A DNA stretch of 64,000 nt from Sphingorhabdus sp. M41 (lineage in GTDB: Bacteria > Pseudomonadota > Alphaproteobacteria > Sphingomonadales > Sphingomonadaceae): NCBI RefSeq assembly GCF_001586275.1, contig NZ_CP014545.1, positions 1,328,501-1,392,500 on the forward strand, written 5' to 3'. A program made the position numbers and the translations under genes. This document shows, one piece after another, positions 48,109 through 56,630 of the stretch (the stretch's first letter is position 1; every line of letters begins with the position of its first letter). A model generated the notes under the pieces. It worked only from the letters and a program-made list of their open reading frames with translations, did no database searches and was not told the origin of the DNA.

Positions 48109-48750
48109 ATGAACATGCCCGCCGGAAAGCTGACCAACGGCCTGATCATCGCCAATGTCGTGATCTATCTGCTGATCTGGATTTTTGGCTGGCAGCAGGA
48201 AGCGGTGCTGCGCGGCGGGATGTTTCCGATCCGGCTGAGCGGCGAAGCGCTTGATCTGACCGCTTATGGCTGGCTGGTGCCGGCCTGGCTGACGCCGCTT
48301 TCCTCTGCCTTTTTGCACAGCGGATTGCTCCATCTGAGTTTCAACATGTTGATGCTGCTGTTTTGTGGCCGCTTTGTCGAGCAGGCGATGGGCGCGCAGC
48401 TGACGGCAGTTCTCTATGTGGTGGGCGCTTATGCTGCGGCTTTTGCGCAATATATTGTCGAGAGTGATTCCATGATCCCGATGATCGGCGCAAGCGGCGC
48501 GATTTCAGCGATATTGGGAGCATATGCCTTGTTATTCGCCCGCAACCGGGTTGATTCGGTGGGGCCGATACCCGGCCATGTCGTCCGCATCGTCTGGCTG
48601 ACGCTGGCATGGGTCGGGATCCAGCTGATGATCGGCGTTGCGACCAGCGGCAATCTGCAGGGAATCGCGATTTTTGCGCATATCGGCGGATTTGTCGCCG
48701 GTCTGCTGCTCACCAGGCCCTTGCTCGGATGGCGTTTCCGCAGCGCTTAA
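48109..48750 (+). CDS. Rhomboid-family intramembrane serine protease
   Basis: A 213-residue polytopic inner-membrane protein with about six helices. The catalytic serine is Ser129 in IGASGAISAILG, and the catalytic histidine is His191 in FAHIGGFVAG. The HLSFNM loop motif is present (HSGLLHLSFNMLML). It should cleave substrates within their transmembrane segments; none is known here. It lies five bases after greA. Its stop codon overlaps that of the convergent DUF4170 gene (TTAA). Confidence 0.9.
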   Translation: MNMPAGKLTNGLIIANVVIYLLIWIFGWQQEAVLRGGMFPIRLSGEALDLTAYGWLVPAWLTPLSSAFLHSGLLHLSFNMLMLLFCGRFVEQAMGAQLTAVLYVVGAYAAAFAQYIVESDSMIPMIGASGAISAILGAYALLFARNRVDSVGPIPGHVVRIVWLTLAWVGIQLMIGVATSGNLQGIAIFAHIGGFVAGLLLTRPLLGWRFRSA

Positions 48751-48983
48751 TCTTCGAGCGGTACGTCTGGCTCCAGCAGCTTGTGCAGATGGACGACAAC
48801 ATATTTCATCTCGGCATCATCGACCGTCATCTGGGCTTTTGAGCGCCAGGCGTCCTCGGCTTCCTCATAGTCAGGATAGACACCGACCAGATCCATCTTG
48901 TCGAGATTGACAAATTCCACGCCGCGCGGGTCCTTGACCCGTCCGCCCATGACCAGATGAATTTTGCTGCGTTGTTCGCTCAT
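48747..48983 (-). CDS. DUF4170 family protein
   Basis: A 78-residue soluble protein of a family conserved in alphaproteobacteria (DUF4170) with no assigned function. Visible features are IHLVMGGRVKDPRGVEF and a tyrosine- and tryptophan-containing middle, VGVYPDYEEAEDAWRSKAQ. It is the last gene of a five-gene minus-strand operon, and its start overlaps the preceding gene's stop (ATGA). Its stop overlaps that of rhomboid. Confidence 0.82.
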   Translation of the reverse strand: MSEQRSKIHLVMGGRVKDPRGVEFVNLDKMDLVGVYPDYEEAEDAWRSKAQMTVDDAEMKYVVVHLHKLLEPDVPLED

Positions 48984-49519
48984 TTTTTGCCCTGATGTTC
49001 GTCTTTCACCGCATCTTGTGCTGCGGCCATCGCGCTCTTAGCAGCCTCGATCGCTTTGCCAAACAGATCTTTGAACTGAGCGCGCATATTGTCATTGCTC
49101 AGACCCAGCTCGCCAATCTGGTCGCGGCTGGCATCCTTGGCGGCCTGATAAGCGGTTCTTGCGGTTTCGTTGATCTTGCGACCGGCGCCGCCGACATATT
49201 TGCCTTCGGCTTTGCTCTTGGGCAGCAGGGCGCCGATGAGGATACCCAGAACGGCGCCCCCGGCAACAATCGCCAGCGGGCTGTTGGTCAAGGTTTCTTC
49301 GGATTTGGCCACGGCCTTTTTCGCCGCATCTCTGGTCGCCGTGACGCTCTCGACGGCCTTTTCGCGGCCTTCGCCAAGCAAGGCCGCGGCGCGCGCCTTG
49401 CTTTCGGACATTTTCTCACGGGCGACGATAGTGCTTTCGGTCGCGATTTCCTTTGCCGTTTCGAGCCGTTCCCGGGATGCTGCGCGGGCTTTATCGATAT
49501 TGTCGGTCAGCTTGTTCAT
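48980..49519 (-). CDS. Coiled-coil membrane protein with glycine-zipper anchor (ElaB/YqjD-like)
   Basis: A 179-residue protein. The first 80 residues form a charged alanine-rich helix (TAKEIATESTIVAREKMSE). One hydrophobic segment with a glycine zipper follows (LAIVAGGAVLGILIGALL, about 83-100), then a second charged amphipathic helix. This layout is like DUF883/ElaB or YtxH proteins, membrane-anchored helical proteins of stress and stationary phase. Orthology is not certain. It lies between a similar gene and DUF4170 in the same operon. Confidence 0.68.
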   Translation of the reverse strand: MNKLTDNIDKARAASRERLETAKEIATESTIVAREKMSESKARAAALLGEGREKAVESVTATRDAAKKAVAKSEETLTNSPLAIVAGGAVLGILIGALLPKSKAEGKYVGGAGRKINETARTAYQAAKDASRDQIGELGLSNDNMRAQFKDLFGKAIEAAKSAMAAAQDAVKDEHQGKK

Positions 49520-49522
49520 AGT

Positions 49523-49849
49523 CTATTCCTCCGTTTGATCCGGCTCGGACATTTTGCGGTTGGCGATAAGCTTGGCAATCGGTTTGCGCATCGCGATCAG
49601 GGTCGCGGTCGCGGCAACCGTGGCGGTGAGGCCGGGATTGGCCCTGATTCCGTCGACAGCGCTCATGCCGGCTTTGCGGACCCGGTTCGCCGCCTTGGTC
49701 TTTGCCTCGGTCATCAGATTGGACGGTTTCAAACGTATCCTGGCCGCTGCCGTATCCCTTTTGAGATTGGCGCGGGCCTGGTCCCGGTCCATCGCAAGCG
49801 TACGCAGGCTGAATATTTCGTCATTATTTCGCGGCATCATCACTCTCAT
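49523..49849 (-). CDS. Small basic membrane-associated protein (DUF3618-like)
   Basis: A 108-residue basic protein. A heptad-rich N-terminal part, AMDRDQARANLKRDTAAARI, precedes one moderately hydrophobic segment (PGLTATVAATATLIAM) near residue 75. The pattern resembles DUF3618, but the match is weak. The start overlaps the upstream holin-like gene stop (ATGA). Neighbours suggest a role at the inner membrane. Confidence 0.6.
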   Translation of the reverse strand: MRVMMPRNNDEIFSLRTLAMDRDQARANLKRDTAAARIRLKPSNLMTEAKTKAANRVRKAGMSAVDGIRANPGLTATVAATATLIAMRKPIAKLIANRKMSEPDQTEE

Positions 49850-50256
49850 GCATCATGTTCATCCAGCGGCAGCTTTCGCGCCCGTTTGACCGCCATGTTC
49901 ATGGTGATCACGGCAATCAGCAGCGCTGAGCCGGTCACGATGGCGGTTGCTGCCACAGGGCCAAGATAATGTGACAATATTAGCAAAAGGCCAAGAATCA
50001 AGGCAATGATTGCCGTGGTCGCGAATATGATCGCGATCCCGAACAGTGTCAAAAGCCGCTTGGTAGCGAGCATGTTGATGGACAATTTGGCGCGATAATA
50101 TTCGATTTCGGCATGGGCCAGCAGGCGCACATCCTCGATCAGGCCAGCGACCTGCGATGTCAGAGTTTTCGCTTCAATGTCGTCAGCTGCAGAGCCTGCG
50201 GCTGCGCCGGTTTCAAACTCGTCATCCAAAACTGGAATTTCCTTGTCCTGCAACAT
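49846..50256 (-). CDS. YqjE-like phage-holin-superfamily membrane protein
   Basis: A 136-residue protein with an acidic N-terminus, a helix ending YYRAKLSINMLATKR, and two closely spaced transmembrane helices (about 68-90 and 97-118; IIALILGLLLIL and AIVTGSALLIAVIT). This is the arrangement of YqjE and holin-3-like proteins (DUF1469 type). In E. coli yqjE sits next to yqjD and elaB-type genes; the same type of neighbours is found here. No phage genes are nearby, so this is not a prophage remnant. Confidence 0.75.
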   Translation of the reverse strand: MLQDKEIPVLDDEFETGAAAGSAADDIEAKTLTSQVAGLIEDVRLLAHAEIEYYRAKLSINMLATKRLLTLFGIAIIFATTAIIALILGLLLILSHYLGPVAATAIVTGSALLIAVITMNMAVKRARKLPLDEHDA

Positions 50257-50291
50257 CCGTCACCCGTTGATATGGTGACGCCATGCTACAC

Positions 50292-50825
50292 TCATGCGTC
50301 GCTATCATCCATCCCTGATTTGATCAGACGGGATAACAGGAATCCGACGACGGCTGCTGCGCCAATGGCCACTGCCGGGCTTTTGCGGACGTAGCCGCGC
50401 GCGTCCTCGACCATTTCATCAATTTCCTTGGAATTGAGCTTCTCCGCGAAAGACGATACGGCGTCTGCGGCCGAACGGGCATAATCGCCATATTTCTCAC
50501 CAACATTATCGTCGATGGTCTTGGCGCTATCCTCGATCATCTTGCTCAGATTTTCAATGGCGGTGCCGGTGCGTTCCTTGCCCTGCGTGGCGGCGGATTT
50601 GGCTTTGGTCAGCGCGCGATCCTTGAAATCACTTGTGCTTTCGGTCTTTCGCGCAGCCGCTTTGGTGGCGCCGGCTTTCAACGGAGCAGCTTTTTGGGCC
50701 TTGGTGGTGCGGACTTCAGAAGTGTCTTTTGCAGGAGCCTTCCTGGCAGCGGTTTTCTTCGCGGCGGGCTTTTTTGCCGCAGCTTTTGCCGGCGTTTTTC
50801 CGGTTGGTTTCTTGACTTCTGCCAT
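50292..50825 (-). CDS. Lys/Ala-rich histone-H1-like, membrane-anchored DUF883-type protein
   Basis: A 177-residue protein with two parts. Residues 1-65 are a strongly basic tail of Lys, Ala and Pro repeats (KTPAKAAAKKPAAKKTAARK), as in bacterial histone H1-like and ribosome-associated proteins. Residues 66-150 are a charged helix (RALTKAKSAATQGKERTG). The C-terminus has a hydrophobic glycine-rich segment (PAVAIGAAAVVGFLLSRL) that should insert in the inner membrane. The combination could tether DNA or ribosomes to the membrane, as YqjD does in E. coli. ATG 50825 has AAGGAA eight bases upstream; the TTG at 50831 is weaker. It heads the operon. Confidence 0.75.
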   Translation of the reverse strand: MAEVKKPTGKTPAKAAAKKPAAKKTAARKAPAKDTSEVRTTKAQKAAPLKAGATKAAARKTESTSDFKDRALTKAKSAATQGKERTGTAIENLSKMIEDSAKTIDDNVGEKYGDYARSAADAVSSFAEKLNSKEIDEMVEDARGYVRKSPAVAIGAAAVVGFLLSRLIKSGMDDSDA

Positions 50826-50928
50826 GATCAATATTCCTTCTTAAATGTGCCTCTAGCCAATATTCTACAAACGCAAAGCGTTGCCAATATTATTCCCTTA
50901 TACTCGAAATGGGAACATATGCTTTTGA

Positions 50929-52305
<1,377 letters not shown>

Positions 52306-52406
52306 TCGCCGGTTCCTCGCTATTGCGGGGCATTTGGGCGCTGAACTGCCAAAATGGGTATTAAGCCTCTTGCCAGCGAATCACTTTTCTGATTCAAGGC
52401 TGTTCT

Positions 52407-52718
52407 ATGGCGCAACGCGAAAAAATCACTGATCTGATAAGAGCGGCCCTCGGGCCGGGATTTGCGTTGATGACTCTTCTTGCCATCGCCGGCTATGCCG
52501 TGCTCGGGCCAACCGGGATCTTGGCCTGGGGCGACTATCAGGCACAGCTGGAGATGCGCGGGATTGAGTTGGCCAAGCTGGAAAGCGAGCGCGCCGCCCT
52601 GAAAAACAGGGTGCAGTTGCTTGATCCAAAAGGCGCTGACCCGGATTTGATCGGCGAATTGCTGCGCAAGAAAGTCAACGTCGTTCATCCTGACGAGATT
52701 ATCGTCCCGCTGAAATAG
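52407..52718 (+). CDS. ftsB: FtsB/DivIC-family septum formation protein
   Basis: A 103-residue bitopic membrane protein. A transmembrane helix at about 18-40 (PGFALMTLLAIAGYAVLG) is followed by a coiled coil (KLESERAALKNRVQLL) and a short periplasmic tail with PDLIGELLRKKV. This is the FtsB/DivIC layout, a divisome component that works with FtsL and FtsQ. The position between eno and pdhA matches other alphaproteobacteria. Residue similarity is modest, as is usual for the family. It begins 101 bases after eno. Confidence 0.85.
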   Translation: MAQREKITDLIRAALGPGFALMTLLAIAGYAVLGPTGILAWGDYQAQLEMRGIELAKLESERAALKNRVQLLDPKGADPDLIGELLRKKVNVVHPDEIIVPLK

Positions 52719-52836
52719 CCTATGGCTGTCTCAAGTCATTACCGCAGTTATTTAATCGCTCACTGAACCTAAGTACTTGGGTAACCGAACGGTTTTGGCT
52801 ATGCAATTTTCTAGTCAAAAAAAGGATTCCGCTCGC

Positions 52837-53922
52837 GTGGCAAAAGCTCCCCAGAAAACCGCCCCAGCCAAAAAAACCCCGGCGCCGAAACGCGCCCCAG
52901 CCAAGGCCAAGAGAACCGTGCATTCTACAGGCGGGTTCAAGGCACCGATTTACAGCGCGACCAAAGCGGAGATGCTCGATTTTTATGAGCAGATGCTGCT
53001 TATCCGCCGGTTCGAGGAAAAAGCAGGGCAGCTATACGGCCTTGGCCTTATCGGTGGTTTCTGCCATCTCTATATTGGCCAGGAAGCGGTCGTGACCGGT
53101 CTGCAATCTGCGATCAACCCCGGCAAGGACAGCGTCATCACCGGTTATCGCGACCATGGTCATATGCTGGCATGCGGGATCGACCCGAATATTGTGATGG
53201 CCGAGCTCACCGGTCGCGCTTCCGGTATTTCGAAAGGCAAGGGCGGCTCGATGCACATGTTCTCGGTCGAGCATGGATTCTATGGTGGCCATGGCATCGT
53301 CGGTGCGCAGGTCTCGCTCGGCACCGGTCTGGCCTTCGCTCACAAGTATAAGGAGGACGGTGGAGTCTGTCTGGCCTATTTCGGTGACGGCGCTTCCAAC
53401 CAGGGGCAGGTCTACGAAAGCTTCAACATGGCCGAGCTCTGGCAGCTGCCGGTGATTTTCGTGATCGAGAATAACCAATATGCGATGGGCACGAGCGTCA
53501 ACCGCTCGTCCGCCGAGGACCAGCTCTACCGCCGCGGCGAAAGCTTTCGCATTCCCGGCGTGCAGGTCGACGGCATGGATGTGCTGGCGGTTCGCGGTGC
53601 GGTCGAGGAAGTCCTGAAGGACGTGCGGGGCGGTGGCGGTCCGGTATTGATGGAGCTGAAAACCTATCGCTATCGCGGTCACTCGATGTCCGACCCGGCC
53701 AAATATCGCAGCCGTGACGAGGTTCAGGACGTGCGTGAAAAATCCGATCCGATCGAGCGTCTGAAAGCGGCCTTGCTGAAAAAGGGCGTCAAGGAAGAGG
53801 ATCTGAAAGCGCTGGACAAGAAGGTTCGCAAGACGGTGATGGAAGCGGCAGACTTTGCCGAGGAATCGCCGGAACCGGATCTGTCCGAACTTTATACCAA
53901 CGTGCTGGTGGAGCAATATTGA
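52837..53922 (+). CDS. pdhA: Pyruvate dehydrogenase E1 component subunit alpha
   Basis: A subunit of about 361 residues that binds thiamine diphosphate with PdhB and decarboxylates pyruvate. The cofactor motif [20 protein letters not shown], followed by [11 protein letters not shown], is intact. [16 protein letters not shown] contains the phosphorylation-loop region of the family. The first 30 residues are a basic Ala/Pro/Lys-rich tail. GTG 52837 is preferred because AAGGA lies about ten bases upstream; ATG 52801 or TTG 52777 are alternatives. Its TGA overlaps the pdhB ATG (TGATG). No pdhC gene follows, so E2 must be encoded elsewhere. Confidence 0.93.
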   Translation: MAKAPQKTAPAKKTPAPKRAPAKAKRTVHSTGGFKAPIYSATKAEMLDFYEQMLLIRRFEEKAGQLYGLGLIGGFCHLYIGQEAVVTGLQSAINPGKDSVITGYRDHGHMLACGIDPNIVMAELTGRASGISKGKGGSMHMFSVEHGFYGGHGIVGAQVSLGTGLAFAHKYKEDGGVCLAYFGDGASNQGQVYESFNMAELWQLPVIFVIENNQYAMGTSVNRSSAEDQLYRRGESFRIPGVQVDGMDVLAVRGAVEEVLKDVRGGGGPVLMELKTYRYRGHSMSDPAKYRSRDEVQDVREKSDPIERLKAALLKKGVKEEDLKALDKKVRKTVMEAADFAEESPEPDLSELYTNVLVEQY

Positions 53923-55304
53923 TGGCGATCCAACTGAAAATGCCCGCCCTGTCGCCGACCATGGAAGAAGGCACATTGGCCAAATGGTTCGTCAAGGAAG
54001 GCGATGAAGTCAGCTCCGGCGACATCTTGGCGGAAATTGAAACCGACAAGGCAACGATGGAATTCGAAGCCGTTGATGAAGGCGTGATCACGAAAATTCT
54101 GGTCGAAGCCGGAACCGACGAAGTTGCGGTTGGCACAGTGATTGCCGAAATGGCCGGCGAAGATGAAGAGACCGGTCCGGTAGCCGAAGCGGCACCGCCG
54201 AGCGCAGCGAAAGAGGAATCCAAGCCCGAGCCGGTGGAAGCAGCAAAGCCTGAAATCATGGAAGCAGCTCCACCCGCCCCGATATCGCGGGCTGATGATC
54301 CATCCGTTCCTGCCGGCACCGCATTGTCCTCACTCACGGTGCGTGAAGCCTTGCGCGACGCCATGGCAGAGGAAATGCGCAAGGACGAAACGGTCTTTGT
54401 AATGGGCGAGGAAGTCGCCGAATATCAGGGCGCGTACAAGGTTACGCAGGGCCTGCTCGAGGAATTTGGTCCCAAGCGGGTGATCGATACGCCGATTACC
54501 GAACATGGATTTGCCGGCATTGGTGCCGGTGCGGCGATGGGCGGATTGAAACCGATTGTCGAATTCATGACCTTCAACTTTGCGATGCAGGCGATCGACC
54601 AGATCATCAATTCGGCAGCCAAAACCAATTATATGTCCGGCGGCCAGATGCGCTGCCCGATCGTCTTCCGCGGCCCCAATGGTGCAGCATCGCGCGTGGG
54701 TGCGCAGCACAGCCAGAATTATGGTCCCTGGTATGCGGCGGTTCCCGGCCTGATCGTTATTGCGCCTTATGATGCTGCGGACGCCAAAGGCTTACTCAAA
54801 GCGGCAATTCAGACCCCCGACCCGGTCGTGTTTCTGGAAAACGAGCTGCTGTACGGACGGTCGTTCGACATACCGGAGATCGAGGATTACACGCTGCCTA
54901 TCGGCAAGGCGCGGATCATGCGCGAAGGCAGTGATGTCACGATTGTCAGCTATTCGATCGGTGTCGGTCTGGCACTGGAAGCCGCAGACAATCTGGCAGG
55001 TGAGGGCATTGAAGCGGAAGTCATTGATCTGCGTACGCTGCGACCGCTGGATACGGAAACCGTTCTGAAAAGTCTCGCCAAGACGAACCGGATGGTGGTG
55101 GCTGAAGAAGGCTGGCCGACCTGTTCGATTTCGAGCGAAATCGTAGCGCTATGCATGGAGCAGGGCTTCGACGATCTCGACGCTCCGGTGATGCGGGTGA
55201 CCAACGAGGATGTTCCGCTGCCTTATGCGGCCAATCTGGAGAAGGCGGCTCTTCTCGACAGCGCACGGATCATCGCGGCGGTTAAGAAAGTCTGCTATCG
55301 ATAA
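53922..55304 (+). CDS. pdhB: Pyruvate dehydrogenase E1 component subunit beta with N-terminal lipoyl domain
   Basis: A 460-residue subunit. Residues 1-80 form a lipoyl domain with the acceptor lysine K43 in [13 protein letters not shown], an unusual place for a lipoyl domain but typical of alphaproteobacteria. A Pro/Ala/Glu-rich linker (about 85-125) leads to the transketolase-like E1 beta domain: [18 protein letters not shown], then [18 protein letters not shown], and [15 protein letters not shown]. The C-terminal domain has [13 protein letters not shown]. It forms the E1 heterotetramer with PdhA. It is the last gene in the unit; the TadE-type genes beyond are convergent. Confidence 0.94.
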   Translation: MAIQLKMPALSPTMEEGTLAKWFVKEGDEVSSGDILAEIETDKATMEFEAVDEGVITKILVEAGTDEVAVGTVIAEMAGEDEETGPVAEAAPPSAAKEESKPEPVEAAKPEIMEAAPPAPISRADDPSVPAGTALSSLTVREALRDAMAEEMRKDETVFVMGEEVAEYQGAYKVTQGLLEEFGPKRVIDTPITEHGFAGIGAGAAMGGLKPIVEFMTFNFAMQAIDQIINSAAKTNYMSGGQMRCPIVFRGPNGAASRVGAQHSQNYGPWYAAVPGLIVIAPYDAADAKGLLKAAIQTPDPVVFLENELLYGRSFDIPEIEDYTLPIGKARIMREGSDVTIVSYSIGVGLALEAADNLAGEGIEAEVIDLRTLRPLDTETVLKSLAKTNRMVVAEEGWPTCSISSEIVALCMEQGFDDLDAPVMRVTNEDVPLPYAANLEKAALLDSARIIAAVKKVCYR

Positions 55305-55326
55305 GGTCCTGATATTCCAGAGCGGT

Positions 55327-56031
55327 CTAGCTGATACTATTATATAGGTCGCAACGGGAAACTGGATCACTGCCAGTTTGGTTATAGACTTGCGTCAAAT
55401 CTCGACGATCACGGACGTTGAAGGCGCCTCGTGTGGTTATCGTCCGCGTGCTTGTAAAGTTGCTCGATATCAATGGCTGATAGTCGTAAGCAATTTCTAC
55501 AAAGATAACCGCCTGATCGGCAGGGGCGGTTACTTTGGCACCCGCGGGACCCATTCCGTCTGTTGGGCGTGACGGGGAGTTCTCCCCCTCGGTCCCATAG
55601 CTTGAGACATGAGCCTTTTTGCCTTTGCATCTCTGCCAGCTGATATATTGATCGCCATCGCTATGCCTTTGGAGGCTGCTTATAATGATCCGCCCGTGTT
55701 CAAGTATATCGATAGTGCTACCCGCCTGACGTTGCGCGCCTACGAACAAATCATTGATGTCATTTTCGTAGATTTTCTTGGCAGACAAGAGCGAGCCTTC
55801 GCCGATACGGGACGCATTGTCGGCCGCATGCATGGAAACCTGGTTCACACGCATTCTCACCATCGCAACATTGGCGACTTCTGCGCCATACATTCCCACA
55901 CCCATTAAAATAGGGAGGGAATAGGCCAGCTCAATGAGCGCAAGGCCGCTCGTATTGACTGCGAGGGCAGACAATGTCCGTTTGATAAATTTGCACGATT
56001 TTAGCCCGCTGAGCTTTTTGCTTAGGTACAA
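55327..56031 (-). CDS. TadE-like pseudopilin protein
   Basis: A 234-residue protein with one N-terminal membrane helix (about residues 28-52). GLALIELAYSLPILMGVG is a TadE-type motif with the glutamate expected in prepilin-like processing sites. The remaining 180 residues would be periplasmic and hold two Cys pairs. The start is TTG 56031 with GGAGG nine bases upstream, a strong ribosome-binding site that supports the TTG. It overlaps the preceding TadE gene by ten bases. Family call is on the helix pattern and operon. Confidence 0.72.
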   Translation of the reverse strand: MYLSKKLSGLKSCKFIKRTLSALAVNTSGLALIELAYSLPILMGVGMYGAEVANVAMVRMRVNQVSMHAADNASRIGEGSLLSAKKIYENDINDLFVGAQRQAGSTIDILEHGRIIISSLQRHSDGDQYISWQRCKGKKAHVSSYGTEGENSPSRPTDGMGPAGAKVTAPADQAVIFVEIAYDYQPLISSNFTSTRTITTRGAFNVRDRRDLTQVYNQTGSDPVSRCDLYNSIS

Positions 56032-56630
56032 TTTTTGATCCCTCCGCGTGCGGATTGTTCACCGAATGGCTGGTTCCTTAAAACCGTACTGGCTTCAATC
56101 ACTTCATCCTGCGGCAGCCCAATCATTTCCGCCATCGGGAACAGCCGTGGATAGGTAACTGTGACGGTATACAGTACCGCATCTTTTGCATTGCCCTGAC
56201 CGGCAGCGCCTCTGTCAGCGTCCCAACTGTCGTTGCCATTCAGGTCGTCATAAGGTTCGCCATCATTGCATTCACCGTCATTATTGGTGTCGGTAAAATC
56301 TTCTGGTTTCGCGATATCCGAGAAATCACTGTAATTTCGCCGTTCGAAATCAAAATTTGAAATCGGTTCTTCTTGAATCACCGGCAACATCAATGTCTTC
56401 ACGCGATCATCAATGGCGCTGGCATTTGCTGCGCCATCGTCAAGGCTGGCATCGCGGGCAGCCTTCTGGATCGAGCCCTGCAGAATCGCAGTCGCGTAAA
56501 TGCGATGCCCGATATCCAGCATGCCCATTATCAAAAGGATCAGCACGGGTGCAACGAGCGCGAATTCGACCAGCGCTGCACCGACATCATCCCTTTTGAG
56601 GGCGCGTAGCTTGTTCAGAAACTGCGGCAT
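56022..56630 (-). CDS. TadE-family pseudopilin with aspartate/asparagine-rich loop
   Basis: A 202-residue protein. The N-terminal membrane helix, DDVGAALVEFALVAPVLILL, shows the TadE/prepilin pattern with the +5-type glutamate after the glycine. Residues 120-155 form an acidic loop rich in D-x-N-x-D-G motifs (DTNNDGECNDGEPYDDLNG), like calcium-binding loops. ATG 56630 overlaps the TadG stop (ATGA), giving the start; an upstream frame is unlikely. TadE pseudopilins assist Flp/Tad pilus assembly. No flp or cpa genes are in the window. Confidence 0.82.
   Translation of the reverse strand: MPQFLNKLRALKRDDVGAALVEFALVAPVLILLIMGMLDIGHRIYATAILQGSIQKAARDASLDDGAANASAIDDRVKTLMLPVIQEEPISNFDFERRNYSDFSDIAKPEDFTDTNNDGECNDGEPYDDLNGNDSWDADRGAAGQGNAKDAVLYTVTVTYPRLFPMAEMIGLPQDEVIEASTVLRNQPFGEQSARGGIKNCT

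Noticed and set aside
49846-50256. Holin-like gene as sign of a prophage
   Set aside because: No phage structural, lysis or integrase genes nearby; the gene belongs to a YqjE-type chromosomal operon.
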